Below, piece after piece: positions 33,788 through 45,354 of a DNA stretch of 64,000 bases. Position 1 is the first letter of the stretch. Each line of letters starts with the position of its first letter. The stretch comes from Fragilariopsis cylindrus CCMP1102 (lineage: Eukaryota; Bacillariophyta; Bacillariophyceae; Bacillariales; Bacillariaceae). The position numbers and the translations under genes are program-made. The notes beneath the pieces were generated by a model that made no database searches, was not told the DNA's origin, and saw only the letters and a program-made list of their open reading frames with translations. Where the stretch lies: contig FMBT01000309.1 of NCBI GenBank assembly GCA_900095095.1, positions 62,001 to 126,000 of the forward strand, written 5' to 3'.

Positions 33788-34377
33788 CGCTGTCAATTTT
33801 CACTAATATTATTTTCCTTTTTTTTCTTCCTAACGAAGAAGAATACTGCGAAAAGATTGGTAAACGAAAATACCGTGATTCTTTTTTCACCCTTTGTTAT
33901 TTGATTAACGATGTATCATTCCTGGAACACTGTTCTCATCAAGAAATCAATGGCCTCTCAATCGAATATCATGATATTTGTTCTACAAACAAGAACAAGT
34001 GCACTACTGTAGTACCCCATCTTGATAATGTAGTGCATACCGTATCGATTGTTCCTTGATTCATTCGATTGCTGCCGCGTATATCAGCATGCGCTATCGC
34101 GTTAAGATTCTTTTTCTCCATGATCAATGATCTTCTGAAATCGACTAGCTTTTTTGCGTACTTTTGATGTGTCAGTCGTGCACGTACAGCGTATATATTC
34201 AAAAAAATATCCATGTCTGAAAAGATGGCCAGAATATTTTTTTTTGTCGCCGGAATGATTTGAAATTTTCATTGTCGTCGCATTGCTGGTTTGATTCTGT
34301 ATGACTTCTGCCTTACTTATTTATTGTCTGCATACAACTTTTTTTTAGATTGCCTCGAAGATGAAGAGATTCTGATC
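33788..34377. other. Divergent promoter region
   Basis: The 5' flanks of the MFS gene and the GT64 gene. No gene is seen. Confidence 0.5.
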
Positions 34378-35994
34378 ATGATAGATAGAAGCACAAGAGC
34401 GAGACATACTAGTGGCATCCGGGATGCGGACGACAATCACATCAAGAAGGAGGAGCAACTACAAAAAATATATTTCAATAAAGAAAAAAATGCACATCAT
34501 CGGAAAATTTATAACGAATCTTATTGTGGGAGGACCATTTCATCATCACGTTATCGGACACTCAAAATTGGTGTTGGGTTTCTCATTTTTCTTGGCATCT
34601 ATCTATGCTTGTTCAATCTTTCATCTATTAATATTAACGAAGACAGAATCATAACTAGCGGAGACGAAGACAGAAGCAACAAGTTGATCGCCGGCGACCG
34701 AGGACTTCGACGGAAACCATCGATATATAATGAAAAATTTCAGTTAGCACCACTTCGACCAATTGACTATGAACAATATACCATTCGAATTAACACATGG
34801 CGACGACCTGAGCAACTGGTTGTATCGGTTAAACATCATGCATCTTGTCCTGGTGTGAAACAAATTCAAATCATTTGGTGTGATAAGGAAAATGATCCTC
34901 CGAAGGAGATTATTGATATGATGATGATGACTACTGTGAATAATTCTACCAATAAGAAGATCGTGATCGAACGTCACGTAGAGAATACACTGAATGAACG
35001 GTTTAATATTATCGAACCAGTTCCAACAATAGGTATCCTTAGCATTGATGATGATGTATTACGCCCATGTGAAGCGATCGATTCAGGATTTTTCAAGTGG
35101 GTTAAATCACCACATCGAATGATTGGTTTTGATGCCAGAAATCATGTTGAGAATGAAGATGGATCTTGGGAGTATGGGTACTTGAGGTATGTAAAAAATT
35201 GAATTTATAAGCAAAAGCAAGTTGATGCGTGGTTATTCTTTTTCCAATAGAAGATGGAATAACAAGTCAGTCAATCGAATAATAATATTGATCAATCAAT
35301 CTTTAATATGAAAGAAAGATCGATTATTTGTTTCGATGAAAACAATCAGATAATTATCGTCAAAAATACGCTGCAAAACTCATACTTTGCATACGTTTTC
35401 AATTTCCTCGTCGATTTTTGCCATTTTGTCTTTCTTAATAATGTAGCACTACTAAAAAAGAGAACAAGTATAGTCTATCTCTTACCCGATACTGTTTTAT
35501 CCATAGAGATTATATGACTCAATATATGAGTAATCTACCAAAAGCAATCCTTGATACTGTTGAAAATTACTTTAATTGCGAAGATATTGCTATGACATTG
35601 ATGATCTCCTCCCAAACGCAGGGTCAACCTCCCTTACTGGCAGATTTATGGGCAATGAATAGTATGATAAAATTAGATGTCAAGGCGGGAATTAGCGGAG
35701 GTAGCTCGCATAAGAAAAATCGAGACAACTGTGTGGATGACTTTGCAAGTCTACTTGGACTAAAAGACGACAACGAAGGCAACAGTGTGGAAGCAACAAC
35801 AAACGACGATGAAAACAGCACAATGGATCCATAATAATCCAACATGGGGGTATGAATGTGGTGCCAAAGAAGATGAAAAGAAAATAATTTCCTATACAAA
35901 AAGCTTAAGAGAGATAGATCTTGAACAGACAATAGAAAGGTTGCGTTCCGGGAACAAGAAGATTACAACATTATCTAATAACATTGATTTCTAA
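34378..35994 (+). CDS. Glycosyltransferase family 64 (exostosin-like) type II membrane protein
   Basis: Exon 1 is 34378-35186 and exon 2 is 35447-35994, giving about 451 residues. A charged cytosolic tail of 60 residues is followed by one membrane anchor (IGVGFLIFLGIYLCLFNLSS) and a lumenal catalytic domain. GT64 motifs are clear: YTIRINTWRRPEQL, HHASCPGVKQIQIIWCD, the metal-binding IDDDVLRPCEAI, RMIGFDARNH, and, across the splice, LSLTRYCFIHRDYM, NCEDIAMTL and QPPLLADLWAMNSM. These enzymes transfer HexNAc or related sugars in the Golgi. The C-terminal part (RDNCVDDFASLLGL then NPTWGYECG) changes frame near 35812, consistent with one extra base. Another possible start lies in the upstream TTG-led frame, but ATG 34378 suits the topology. 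Confidence 0.88.
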
Positions 35995-36236
35995 GGCAGG
36001 TCATGAAGCAAAGGCTAGAGGTCTCATTGCAAGTAAATAACACTAGTTATTTTAGATAATAAAATTGAGATTGTTGCCGAATACGATTACTTAAATGATC
36101 GCATTCCCCAATCAAAATATATATGCAACTTATTAGCAACCAACGTAAGCACATCATTCCAGTCACATTTTGTCATACACTTATGATACTATTCTATTTT
36201 TGGCATCAGCACGACGCTGGTGCAGAATAAGCATTT

Positions 36237-37205
36237 TTAGATCAGATGTGCATTTTCGATTCGACACAATTCCCCGTTTTGTGATATGCAATCCATTGCA
36301 ATCATATCACAATTATATATTCTTCTTTTCCCATCATCCAACGCTTTTGGACAGTATAATTTGACACATTGTTCGATCCAAACTCCATGGGTCACAACCA
36401 CTACAGATTTTTCGGAACGACCCACAAGCCAGGTGAAGAAATACGATATACGTATGTGAAGTTCTCTGATCGTCTCTCGGGCGTCTCTCTTCCAGGCATC
36501 GTCCATCTCTTTCATCCCTGGATCAAATTCAAGCATGGGCCAATATTCCTTACCATTAATTGTTTTGAAATGGGGAGTGAGTGAGGGTTTCCTTTTCTAT
36601 CATGAGATATAACATTCGAAACAAGATCAAGACAAATTCCCTGTCCATAGAAAAGATAAGTTTGAGATTAAATATCTAATGTACTTACTTAATTAATTAC
36701 CATGAGCAATGATCGCTGTCGTCTCTTATCTGGGTAGTGCATCCCGAATGCTTCTCGACAGAGCTCGGTACAAAAAAATGATGGCTCCTTTTTTGATTCA
36801 TTGGTGATCGTGGTGGTATATATATCTCCTGGGAGAAACGCTAACGTAGCCGTTTGAATACATCGAGTCAAAGGCTTTTATGTTTTGTTATGTTATTTTT
36901 TGTTGTGTTATGTGAGACGCCCATATTGAATTATATTATATTATATTATTTGACGAATTATATGTATTGTATATAGCAGTACTCACTGAGGTCACAACCA
37001 ATTCGACCTCCTTTTGCGACGATGCTCGCCACCATTCTTGAAGTCTATGTCCGGTATGTAATGCTTGTTGCTTGCCTTGATATATTAACGGAGGATCGAA
37101 AAGTTTAGGATCACTCAAATTCGAATCAGGTAGATTATGAAGTGCGATACCATGCCTTACAAACACAACCTTTTGGACTCTCTCATTTTCATTTTTCGAC
37201 GACAT
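36237..37205 (-). CDS. Histidine phosphatase (phosphoglycerate mutase-like), cytosolic form
   Basis: Three exons, 37205-36987, 36874-36701 and 36548-36237, give 234 residues. The histidine phosphatase fold is shown by VFVRHGIALHN (catalytic His), VVTSPLTRCIQTA across the first splice, the CREAFGMHYPDKRR element shared with plant and fungal phosphoglycerate-mutase-like phosphatases, and VVVVTHGVWIEQ (second catalytic His). Such proteins act on small phosphoesters; few of this subgroup have known substrates. No targeting signal is seen (MSSKNENERVQK). All three exons join without frame correction. Confidence 0.88.
36928..36951. repeat. (ATTAT)n repeat within an intron
   Basis: Several ATTAT units lie inside the first intron of the histidine phosphatase gene, next to GTTATGTT-type repeats. 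Confidence 0.7.
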
Positions 37206-37649
37206 GATCCCAGGCTAGGCTCCCTCCCAGCATGCATCTAATCAAATAATTTTTGACGACGGTGTGATTATCTGTCTCGTTTCGTCATTTGTCAACAAGG
37301 TCGAGAATTATTGTTCTCAATCGAATTTTTGGATCTTTTTTCTTTAAAATAAATTGGATATTAAAATCTTCGAAACCTCGCACCCCCCTGCAGATGATAT
37401 TTAGACCCTGTAGAAATTACGTAGAAATTGTACTGGAACTTGCTTTAGCGCGCGGTTCCTGTCCTACTAACTTTACTTATCGTCAAATCAAGTGATCTAA
37501 AATTTGTATTTCGTATTTCATCTTGTCAAAAATTTCAACATCGAAAATAGATCCTACTGTAATACTATACCGATACTTGACTTGTTCTACTATATTTTTA
37601 TTCCTATAATCCCATCATCATCATCCTCATCCTCATCCTCATCACTATC
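37206..37649. other. Divergent promoter region
   Basis: The 5' flanks of the histidine phosphatase and MED10. A CAT/CCTCAT tract sits at about 37614-37645. No gene is seen. Confidence 0.5.
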
Positions 37650-38539
37650 ATGTCTAATAGAATAAAGCTTTCGTCTCGATCAGCCTCACCTACGCCACCA
37701 AAATCATCATCGTCGTCCCCTTCATTAACAGGAGCTAAAAATTTACAAGAACGTCTTCATATATTACTTAGTCGTCTCGCAACGACGACGGATTTGATCA
37801 AAACATGGCCAGAAAGTGATGGCGATGACGCTTCTATACATGTTCAAACAACAACGAAACTCATAACTGCTATTTTGAGTGTTGTTACAGCCTTACAGAA
37901 AGTGGAGGGAGTTATTAAGGCAGATGTCGTGCTGAAAAGATCTTTACAAGAATGTAAGGTTCCAATTAATTTGTTGGATCTGCTTGATCACGGAAATGGA
38001 TTGAATCCTGGTAAGTTAATATAAGATTAAATTATTTATATTTCAGTCCTCTAAAAATTATATACCTATATATATATATAGGATATATATACATATATAC
38101 ATATATATAGCCCTATAATACAATATAATATTCTAACGCATGCTCATCACATATGTTACTACTCCTTGCGATTGTCATATTATTATTACTACTATTATTA
38201 ATAGATTGTTTTTCGAGAGGTCTTCTGAAAGAAGCTTTGGGTCAATTAGCTGGACTTAGAAGAAGAAAATTGGCATTGGAAATGCTTGGTGCAGCAATTC
38301 AGACTGGTCTAAATCAAAGAGATGCTGATAATAATGATAATAAAGAAGAGAACGTCAACGTCAACGTTAACGTCGTCGCAGCTACTTCATCGTCGACTGA
38401 TGGATCACAGAAAAGAAAATTAGATGATGTTAATAACGAGAAGAGTATCCCATTGGAAAAGCAACAACAACAACAACAACAACAACAAGATGGTGGATTA
38501 GAACCAACAGCCAAAAAAGCGCGAACAGAGGCGATGTGA
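37650..38539 (+). CDS. MED10: Mediator complex subunit 10-like protein
   Basis: Exon 1 is 37650-38010 and exon 2 is 38205-38539, giving 231 residues. MED10 is a core middle-module subunit of Mediator, which links activators to RNA polymerase II in the nucleus. The helical region (LQERLHILLSRLATTTDLI, then ILSVVTALQKVEGVI) and the family element VPINLLDLLDHGNGLNPDCF, with the following SRGLLKEALGQLAGLRRRK, fit MED10. The splice joins inside the NPD-C-F segment in frame. A low-complexity tail with Asn, Val, a nine-Gln run and a basic KKAR patch follows. The assignment rests on helix pattern and the conserved VPxxLLDxxDxGxNP block. Confidence 0.8.
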
Positions 38540-38617
38540 TACATATATATAATAGTTTCGATATTCAAATTGTATTGAAATATAGCACCAAAAATTGAAT
38601 GAAATTGGCCAATAAAT

Positions 38618-38648
<31 letters not shown>

Positions 38649-38912
38649 CATGTTGTGTTGTGTATGGAGGGAGGGGGGTCATGAATATCTTTCAAACACC
38701 ACAAATACTTCGTCTTTAAGATTTGTGGCGAAGAACAATATTTTGTGTATAATAATTCACTGCTCCTAGCAGTTAGTAGAGGTTCCATAATTACGAATTG
38801 AATGTGATTTATTTAAACTCCCCTTTTCCCATAAAAATAAATGGTGTTGGCAGCCATATATTATTTCATTACATTTTAATTTTGTTTCTTAAAACCCCGT
38901 GATTATGTATTA
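38540..38912. other. Convergent 3' intergenic region with TA repeats
   Basis: The 3' flanks of MED10 and the tail-anchored protein. A TATA tract lies at about 38617-38649; a related TATATA/CATATA tract lies inside the MED10 intron near 38072-38110. Confidence 0.6.
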
Positions 38913-39866
38913 TTAGTTATAGGTAGATATACATTTAAGTATCAAACCAATAAATATAGATACAATCAGGACAATAACACTACTTTTTGTTGTCTGTTCT
39001 TCATCAAACATTTGATCATCGTAGTTATATCCCAAATGACAGTAACGTAAAAGAATATTCTTCATCTTCTGTTGTTGTTCATTATTATTCGTTCTTGTAA
39101 TTTCATCACGAATACAATTTCGAATTGTATCCCTTTCATCTGATACTAATATATTCTTAACATTAGGATCATCTGAACTACCTATCCTATCAATAGCTTC
39201 AAATACTGTATGTATATTTAAATTTTCTGCTTCCAATTCTTTTCCTAATTCCAATGCAACATCCTTTAATGCATTTAATTCATTATTGATTGAATCATCA
39301 ATCGAACACATCGTACTATCATCATCATCATCATCACTGTCATTGTTACCGATATTGTTGCTGTTATCAAATGATTGTACTGGTATAGATGTAGATGCGT
39401 TATTATTCCTTCCGACTGAATTTATATTACGTATATTCATCGGTGAATTTAGTGGTGAATGCATCAGCGACTCATCGTTATTACTATTATCATTATTTAA
39501 ATCAATTGTCATATCAGAAACTAAGTATTCGGTTTGATTCCTCTTTCTTGTTCTCAGAGTTTTTGTATCGTTTCTTGCCATTTCTACTACTTCATCTTTG
39601 AGAGAATCTAACATTTGTATTGTATTTTTATGCATCTTACAGATACTATTGTTAGCCAAGAAGCTATCGTCATCGTCATCGTCATCGTCACTGTCATCAT
39701 TGACATACCGTCCTACTGAGTTATGGTCGTCGTCAATTTTGCCTGTGTGATGACTTCCGTCGTCATCATTGAGTTTGTTACTACTTGCATAAAGTTCAAG
39801 ATCTGCGACATTTAATGCACCCTGATTCGTTGTCACCATCGTTACGTCGTTGAAACGTACTGTCAA
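38913..39866 (-). CDS. Acidic tail-anchored membrane protein, unknown
   Basis: An intact single exon of 317 residues. Asp/Asn/Ser-rich low-complexity blocks (residues 35-75, 115-200) separate two alpha-helical segments (MLDSLKDEVVEMARNDTKTL and NELNALKDVALELGKELEA), which could form coiled coils. A single hydrophobic segment at the extreme C-terminus (VIVLIVSIFIGLILKCI) with a four-residue tail marks it as tail-anchored. The arrangement, with a SNARE- or MAPR-like helix then an anchor (AENLNIHTVFEAIDRIGSSDDPNV), superficially resembles a Qb/Qc SNARE helix, but the zero-layer Gln is not securely placed. I do not name a family. Confidence 0.6.
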   Translation of the reverse strand: MTVRFNDVTMVTTNQGALNVADLELYASSNKLNDDDGSHHTGKIDDDHNSVGRYVNDDSDDDDDDDDSFLANNSICKMHKNTIQMLDSLKDEVVEMARNDTKTLRTRKRNQTEYLVSDMTIDLNNDNSNNDESLMHSPLNSPMNIRNINSVGRNNNASTSIPVQSFDNSNNIGNNDSDDDDDDSTMCSIDDSINNELNALKDVALELGKELEAENLNIHTVFEAIDRIGSSDDPNVKNILVSDERDTIRNCIRDEITRTNNNEQQQKMKNILLRYCHLGYNYDDQMFDEEQTTKSSVIVLIVSIFIGLILKCISTYN

Positions 39867-40679
39867 AATAGATTTTTCGTAGACTGTGAACCGGATTGTT
39901 GATTGCTATTTCTTTGTTTCTTCTTGGAGTATCAACTTTCCAGCACAATTGTGCGACATGTATGTACTGTTTACTTTTTTTGCTACACTTTGAACTGCCT
40001 CTTGAACTTTTAGTGTCAACGATGTAATATAATAGTGATGTGATGTTTGATGTTTGGAATTTGGTGCATTTTTGTACATAAGTAAATATTTTTTGTGTTT
40101 GAAATTAAACTGTTTTCGAGTTTATGATTGCGCCGAAACGGTTGTGGATAAAATTTTAAAAGCTGGCTGGCTGGTTTTTTTTCCCAATTTGAATCGAATG
40201 AATCAATCATCGCGTGACACGGTGCGTGATCGTTATGAACCATTCAACCGCGAACTGCGTCGCCTCATCAACGATCTTCGATGATCAGATTTCCAAAAAA
40301 GCGCCAAAGAAAAAAATCTTTTAATCTGCAAACCTGATTATGTATTTTCATTCTTTGACGATGACGGCGGTCTAATTTTTGAACCAGTTCTAACTTACTT
40401 CTCGACAGAAGACATCACTCGCCGTTCGACCATTTGAGAATTTTCATTCAGCTGTTAACTACACACAACGAAGACAATTACATTTCCTTCGTTGACAGGA
40501 TTCAGGATGATTTCGAATTTGAATTTGACGTCGACACTGAGGACGAGGACTGCAAATCGTCGTCTAATGATGTTACCATCAGGGATAGTGCAAAGAAACC
40601 AGCATCAACAACACAACAACAACAAAACCAAAAGCGGTCTTTAGGAAGTTGGCCAAAAGTTCGACCTAAAAGAATTCGA
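39867..40679. other. 5' region upstream of the HAD gene, with a coding-like fragment
   Basis: The 5' flanks of the tail-anchored protein and the HAD hydrolase. The in-frame stretch 40494-40679 before the HAD start (acidic, then Gln-rich) may be extra N-terminal coding sequence after an acceptor at about 40498, with an unfound first exon. A separate fragment at 40198-40284 is described under findings. Confidence 0.45.
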
Positions 40680-41727
40680 ATGATAACTTTGATGTTACCG
40701 GGACACTACTATCTTTCCGAGGCACATTAGAAGAACATTACTTGGGTGCTGCAAAAAAATATGGTGTCAAAAATGTGGATAGTAGTCAATTTTCTACTGC
40801 GTTTAGCAAAGCGTATAAGGTACGATGCGATGAATGCTGCTAGGATCTATGATAATTGTCTATATTTGGAATCTTAATTTTTTTAAATTCATTTTCTTAT
40901 TTGATATTATTGTGTCATTTTTATTATAATTATTACTGTACTTTATTTGACTACCTTTATCAATTGATGATATAAAAGGAAACTTCGAAGCTATATCCAT
41001 GCTTCGGGGGAAGCGATATGCCCGCGAAGGAATGGTGGAGAATATGTGTCATCAAGTCCTTTGAATATGCAGGTACGACTATGGATGAACAAACATCTGA
41101 AATGGTATTCCAAAGAATTTATTCGACGTTTGGTAGTATAAAAGCATATGAGCTTTTTCCAGATGCATTACCATTTCTTAAATGGGCAAAAAGAAATGGA
41201 TTAGTTTGTGGAGTATTGAGTAACGCTGATGAAAGGTATGGTGATTCGATACTTCCAATGTTAGGACTCAGTTACGATGAGTTACAATTTCAGTGCTTTA
41301 GGTACGTATACGTGAATCCTGTGTGTGGTTTTGCTTATCTGCGCTGGGTCGCTTTCTTTTTGTGTTGTTGTTGTTCACCATTTTGTTCCTTCAAAATAGA
41401 CAGCATTACTAACGATTCATTTCTGTTTCCAGTAAGGATCTCCAACTTGAAAAGCCAGATGCAAATGCATTTATGGCTGCCATTAAAACTGGAGAGCCGT
41501 TCCTACCAACTTTTGAGCCGTTAGAACTAAGTCATGTACTACATATAGGTGATAACTTTCAAAAGGACTTCGAGGGTGCAAGACGTCTTGGGATGCATGC
41601 ATGCCTGTTAGATCGTTATAAAGAAACAGAACGTGCTAACGAATGGAGACGACGTGGAGCAACCGTCTTTACAGATCTTTTAGATGTAGTGGAATTTTTG
41701 GGAAGAAGTAATTGTAAACTAAGTTGA
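40680..41727 (+). CDS. HAD-superfamily hydrolase, HDHD3-like
   Basis: Exons 40680-40819, 40979-41301 and 41433-41727 give about 252 residues. Motif I is ITFDVTGTLL, with nucleophile Asp; the +2 position is Thr, as in the HDHD3/plant DVTGTL group, rather than the acid/base Asp of classical phosphatases. Motif II is GVLSNADERY, motif III uses the Lys in LQLEKPDANAF, and motif IV is VLHIGDNFQKDFEGARRLGM. The cap lies between (EWWRICVIKSFEYAG, LFPDALPFLKWAKRNG). The frame in motif I requires one extra T at the TTT run near 40688-40690; the corrected coding length is exact. Substrate unknown. The start at 40680 is the first in-frame ATG; a longer Gln-rich N-terminus from an upstream exon is possible. 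Confidence 0.87.
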
Positions 41728-41750
41728 ACCATATTAAATATAATATAATG

Positions 41751-41790
41751 TTCAATTCAATTCAATTCAATTCAATTCAATTCAATTCAA
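41751..41790. repeat. (TTCAA)n microsatellite
   Basis: Eight perfect copies of TTCAA lie between the convergent HAD and plastid histidine phosphatase genes. Confidence 0.95.
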
Positions 41791-41846
41791 TAATATGCCT
41801 GAGAGAAAAAGACTGTGGACTGCTTCTGGCACATCAGGAAGGGGAT

Positions 41847-42992
41847 TTATATCTGCTTTCGACTACTCAAATTTCTAGGTCGTAGACTCTTGAAAGTTTG
41901 AATCCGTAACTCACAATTAGAGTATACATCGCCAGATGTCATCCAATCAATCACCCCAGCATGACAAATAACTGCAATGCATTTTTCTTTCCTTGATTCT
42001 AACCACAAGTAAAGCTCGGTCATCCGATGATCGAAGCACTCTTGTGGCTCTCCAAGGCAGGCATACTCTTGTCCTTGACCGTGGGGTCGCCATTCAATAT
42101 AATTATCTGCAATTTCCTTTGACGGAGAAAAATGCCAATTATCATCAACAATATCATTTTCACTACTAGTACTACAATTATTGGATTGACTATCGAAAGA
42201 AAATCCTGTATCAAAATCAACCCATGGATATTTTATTCTTAGTTCTGATCTAGATTTTCCTATATCGGACACGAGGTATAATCGTTCTGCCGCTTTTGGC
42301 ATCGCTATTATAGGCACATTAGAGTGTCCATCAACATCATCATCATCATCATCCTCATTGACAATGATATGTTCATACAGAGCCAGTTCCATCGTTTGTA
42401 GTGCTCTAGTTAATGGACTGACGACGACTAAATCAAGATCATCCAAAAATAAGTTGGCATCTTTGTGATCGTCGTCGTCGCTGGTATTGGTATTGGTATT
42501 GGTGTTTGTGTTAGATGTCAACAATCCCAAAGCTTCCATAGCACCAGGTTTGTTGTATTTTAAGTCATGGAGTTTATGATTCAATGATATGGCTTGTTGA
42601 ATTCCAATTTCGGAGAGAGGTGAATCTTCATATTGTTCCTGTTCTGTTGTTGTTGTAAAAATATCAGTAAAGTTTGGTTCACCAAAACTAATTCCTCCAC
42701 CTCCAATCAATTCATTCATATACGTCTGACCATGGCGAATAAAGACTATTCGTTTCAACATGGAAGATTTCTCTGCTGCTGCTGAAGACGAGGGAGAAGG
42801 GAATGATGGATGTGTTTCTTCCATTTGAGAGTCTGTTTTCGTTGTTGTTGCTGCTGCTGTTGTTGTTGTTGTAGTTGCTATCGTCCTTCGTTCATAACGG
42901 ATCAAGTCGGCGACGAATGCATCGACCTCAATTATCAATACAGCTACTAGTAGGCAAAAAACAAGACATTGTCTTATTGCTAGAAGTATCAT
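41847..42992 (-). CDS. Plastid-targeted histidine phosphatase (phosphoglycerate mutase-like)
   Basis: A single intact exon of 381 residues. A signal peptide (residues 1-26, ending VDAF) followed by an Arg- and Thr-rich transit-like stretch fits diatom bipartite plastid import. The histidine phosphatase core has IVFIRHGQTYMN (catalytic His), DLVVVSPLTRALQTM, and CIAVICHAGVIDWM (second His). An acidic/Asn insertion and a poly-Asp segment interrupt the core at residues about 160-220. Family relatives include phosphoglycerate mutases and sugar or nucleotide phosphatases; the WxxxPHG-type element (IEWRPHGQGQEY) is seen in plant and fungal members of this branch. Substrate unknown. It is not a close copy of the 36-37 kb paralog. 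Confidence 0.85.
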   Translation of the reverse strand: MILLAIRQCLVFCLLVAVLIIEVDAFVADLIRYERRTIATTTTTTAAATTTKTDSQMEETHPSFPSPSSSAAAEKSSMLKRIVFIRHGQTYMNELIGGGGISFGEPNFTDIFTTTTEQEQYEDSPLSEIGIQQAISLNHKLHDLKYNKPGAMEALGLLTSNTNTNTNTNTSDDDDHKDANLFLDDLDLVVVSPLTRALQTMELALYEHIIVNEDDDDDDVDGHSNVPIIAMPKAAERLYLVSDIGKSRSELRIKYPWVDFDTGFSFDSQSNNCSTSSENDIVDDNWHFSPSKEIADNYIEWRPHGQGQEYACLGEPQECFDHRMTELYLWLESRKEKCIAVICHAGVIDWMTSGDVYSNCELRIQTFKSLRPRNLSSRKQI

Positions 42993-43308
42993 TATTTGCA
43001 GGAGTCGTCATTATTATTATTGTCGTCGTCATAATAATACTCGATCTTCTCTTTTTTTTCTTTCGAACTTTGTCATTTTTTTGATTTTTTTGGTTGTTAA
43101 AATAGAAAGTTATTGAGTCCCGCGTGACATGAAAAAAGAGCCTTACAATGAATATTGAATATCCTCCGTTGAATGATGAAAGCTTCGGGATTAAATTCTT
43201 CGGGAAAAAATAGTTACAACACCTCGTCAAAAGTTCATCGAAGTCGAGAATAACAAAGATTGCTGTACAAGATACAAGAAACGATCTTTAAAAGAAAAGC
43301 GGCACAAT

Positions 43309-44823
43309 ATGAATCTAAATCCTCAACAAACGATAATTGCATCCGTCCTTGCATACAGTTTTTGTAGTGGAACGCTTGTTCTTTTAAACAAGTTGACATT
43401 GCATTTTCTACCATTCCCATCGTTAGTTGTATCCTTTCAGCTATTAGCATGTATCATCCTCGTTTACGGTGCTAAGTTTGCAGGATTGATCAATGTTGAT
43501 CCATTAAATGGGAATACGTCAAACCGTATTTACTATATATTTATTTTTCAGTACAGGCGTATACTGTAATATGAGATCTTTAAATATTTCCAATGTCGAA
43601 ACGGTCATTGTCTTTCGAGCATTATCACCAATTCTTGTAGCATTCTTAGATGCATTATTTTAGGAAGAGAGTGGCCTTCTCCACGGTCTTGGGCTGGTCT
43701 TATTACGTTGGTGATTGGTGCCTATGGATATGCCTCGTTTGATGAACAATTTCAAACCAAGGGTACGGTGCTTACTCGTGGCCAACAGCATATACAATTA
43801 TTATTGCTTGGAAATGGTGAGTCTTCTATTCTTATTTTTTGTACTTATATTCTTTTCATCATCATCTTTTTTATCATTGAAATGCAATACCATATCATAT
43901 TGGAGTATTTGATTTGGAACAAATGAAAAACCAATCTATCTTCTTTGAAAGTCACTTTAAATCTTAATCTCAATCACTCTTCTTTCTATTCTTTCATTTT
44001 TTTTGTCAGGCATACGGAAAGAAAATCGTCAAGAGTGTCCCCCTTGCTACTACGAGTGGTCCAGTAATTTACACGAATTTGATCGGCTTTGTTCCTATGC
44101 TCTTTTAGCAAATGTTGGTGGAGAATATTCAAAATTTTGGGACTATTTTTGGGCCGGTGATAATCAGAGACTTCCCCCTCTTGCCATCCTACTACTTGTA
44201 TTAGGGAGTGTTGTAGGAACAGGCATCGGGTACAGTGGTTGGTGGTGTCGAGGTGTCGTCTCAGCTACTAGTTTTACATTGATCGGTGGTAAGTCATCCA
44301 TTTGCTTGACTATTAATATAATATATTCCTGTTTATGATACTTGGGTAATCCCTAAATAGGAGAAAGAGAGAGAGAGATTAACATCGACAACTTTTTGAT
44401 ATATCACAGTTACACTTCGTCGGTCTTATCTTATCTGACATACACTTTTAGATAATGCTTCTCGACTCTAACGCCTTTTTTCCCCTCTCCACAATTTTGA
44501 TATAAACGCTACCAAACTACATTCTCCCCCCCCCAAGTTATGAATAAGTGCTTAACAGTTCTCCTCAATACTTTGATTTGGGACCAACATGCCAAACCTG
44601 GAGGTATATTCTGCTTTTTCTTTGTATTGCAGGTGGAATGATTTACAAGCAGGCGCCTATGCGTGGTTCAGTAAAATTAGTACCAGGTATCACTGCCGAA
44701 GATGACGAATTCAAGGCTGATATTAGTAATGATGTCCATACGACAGATCAAACGACCAGTAAAGATGAGGAAATGGCAGATTTGATCAGCAATTCTGATC
44801 GTAACATACAGCGAAGGTCGTAA
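43309..44823 (+). CDS. Nucleotide-sugar (GDP-mannose-type) transporter, DMT/NST family
   Basis: Exons 43309-43816, 44010-44288 and 44538-44823. The product would be about 359 residues with ten membrane helices. Signature stretches are LLNKLTLHFLPFPSLVVSFQ, NVETVIVFRALSPILVAFLD, FLGREWPSPRSWAGLI, PVIYTNLIGFVPMLF, and the GALNK-like tail VMNKCLTVLLNTLIWDQHAKPGG (as in Golgi GDP-mannose transporters, VVNKFLTVxINVxIWDKHA). Such carriers exchange sugar nucleotides for GMP across the Golgi membrane. Exons carry about seven one-base losses (T, A and G at runs near 43506, 43544, 43658, 43764, the 43816 splice site, 44103 and 44615). With them the coding length becomes an exact multiple of three. It is the most frame-damaged gene in the window; a true pseudogene cannot be excluded. 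Confidence 0.82.
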
Positions 44824-45354
44824 TCAACATAGTCGGTCCTTTCTTTTTCCATACTAATAATGTAAACAATGATTTGAAATAAACAACTGTTGTAGTTTGT
44901 AAATATGCAGTTACGAAATCATTATTTATGCTCGATAGTTGCATCGCTATAGCTCGTTGATTTCTTTCTGTTAGTATTTCACCATCATCATTCCCACCTA
45001 CTCCATGGATGCTCTCAGGAGCAATTTCTTGCAGTTCTCTTTCTCATCTGCGGTCATTATGTGGTTATTAGTTGAGTTGTAATACTTGTGAAGTATGCTG
45101 TCTCTATTGGTATAGAAATAAGAAATACTGAAGTGCTGTGATCGCGCGCGTCTGTGATCGATGTTTATGCTTTCGTGTGCATGCATGACTGCGATGACGA
45201 TGGACGACGGGCTTGTGATTTGTGATGAAATCAAATCATTGTAATCTAATTTCGGAAATTCATTTCTCATCGTACAATAGCTACGTACAACAACAAAACT
45301 CACAAGATATCTAATCATCATTGATCATGGAGTAGTAATACAATATTCGAAAAG
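44824..45354. other. Intergenic region
   Basis: The 3' flank of the transporter and the 5' flank of the acyltransferase. No gene is seen. Confidence 0.5.
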
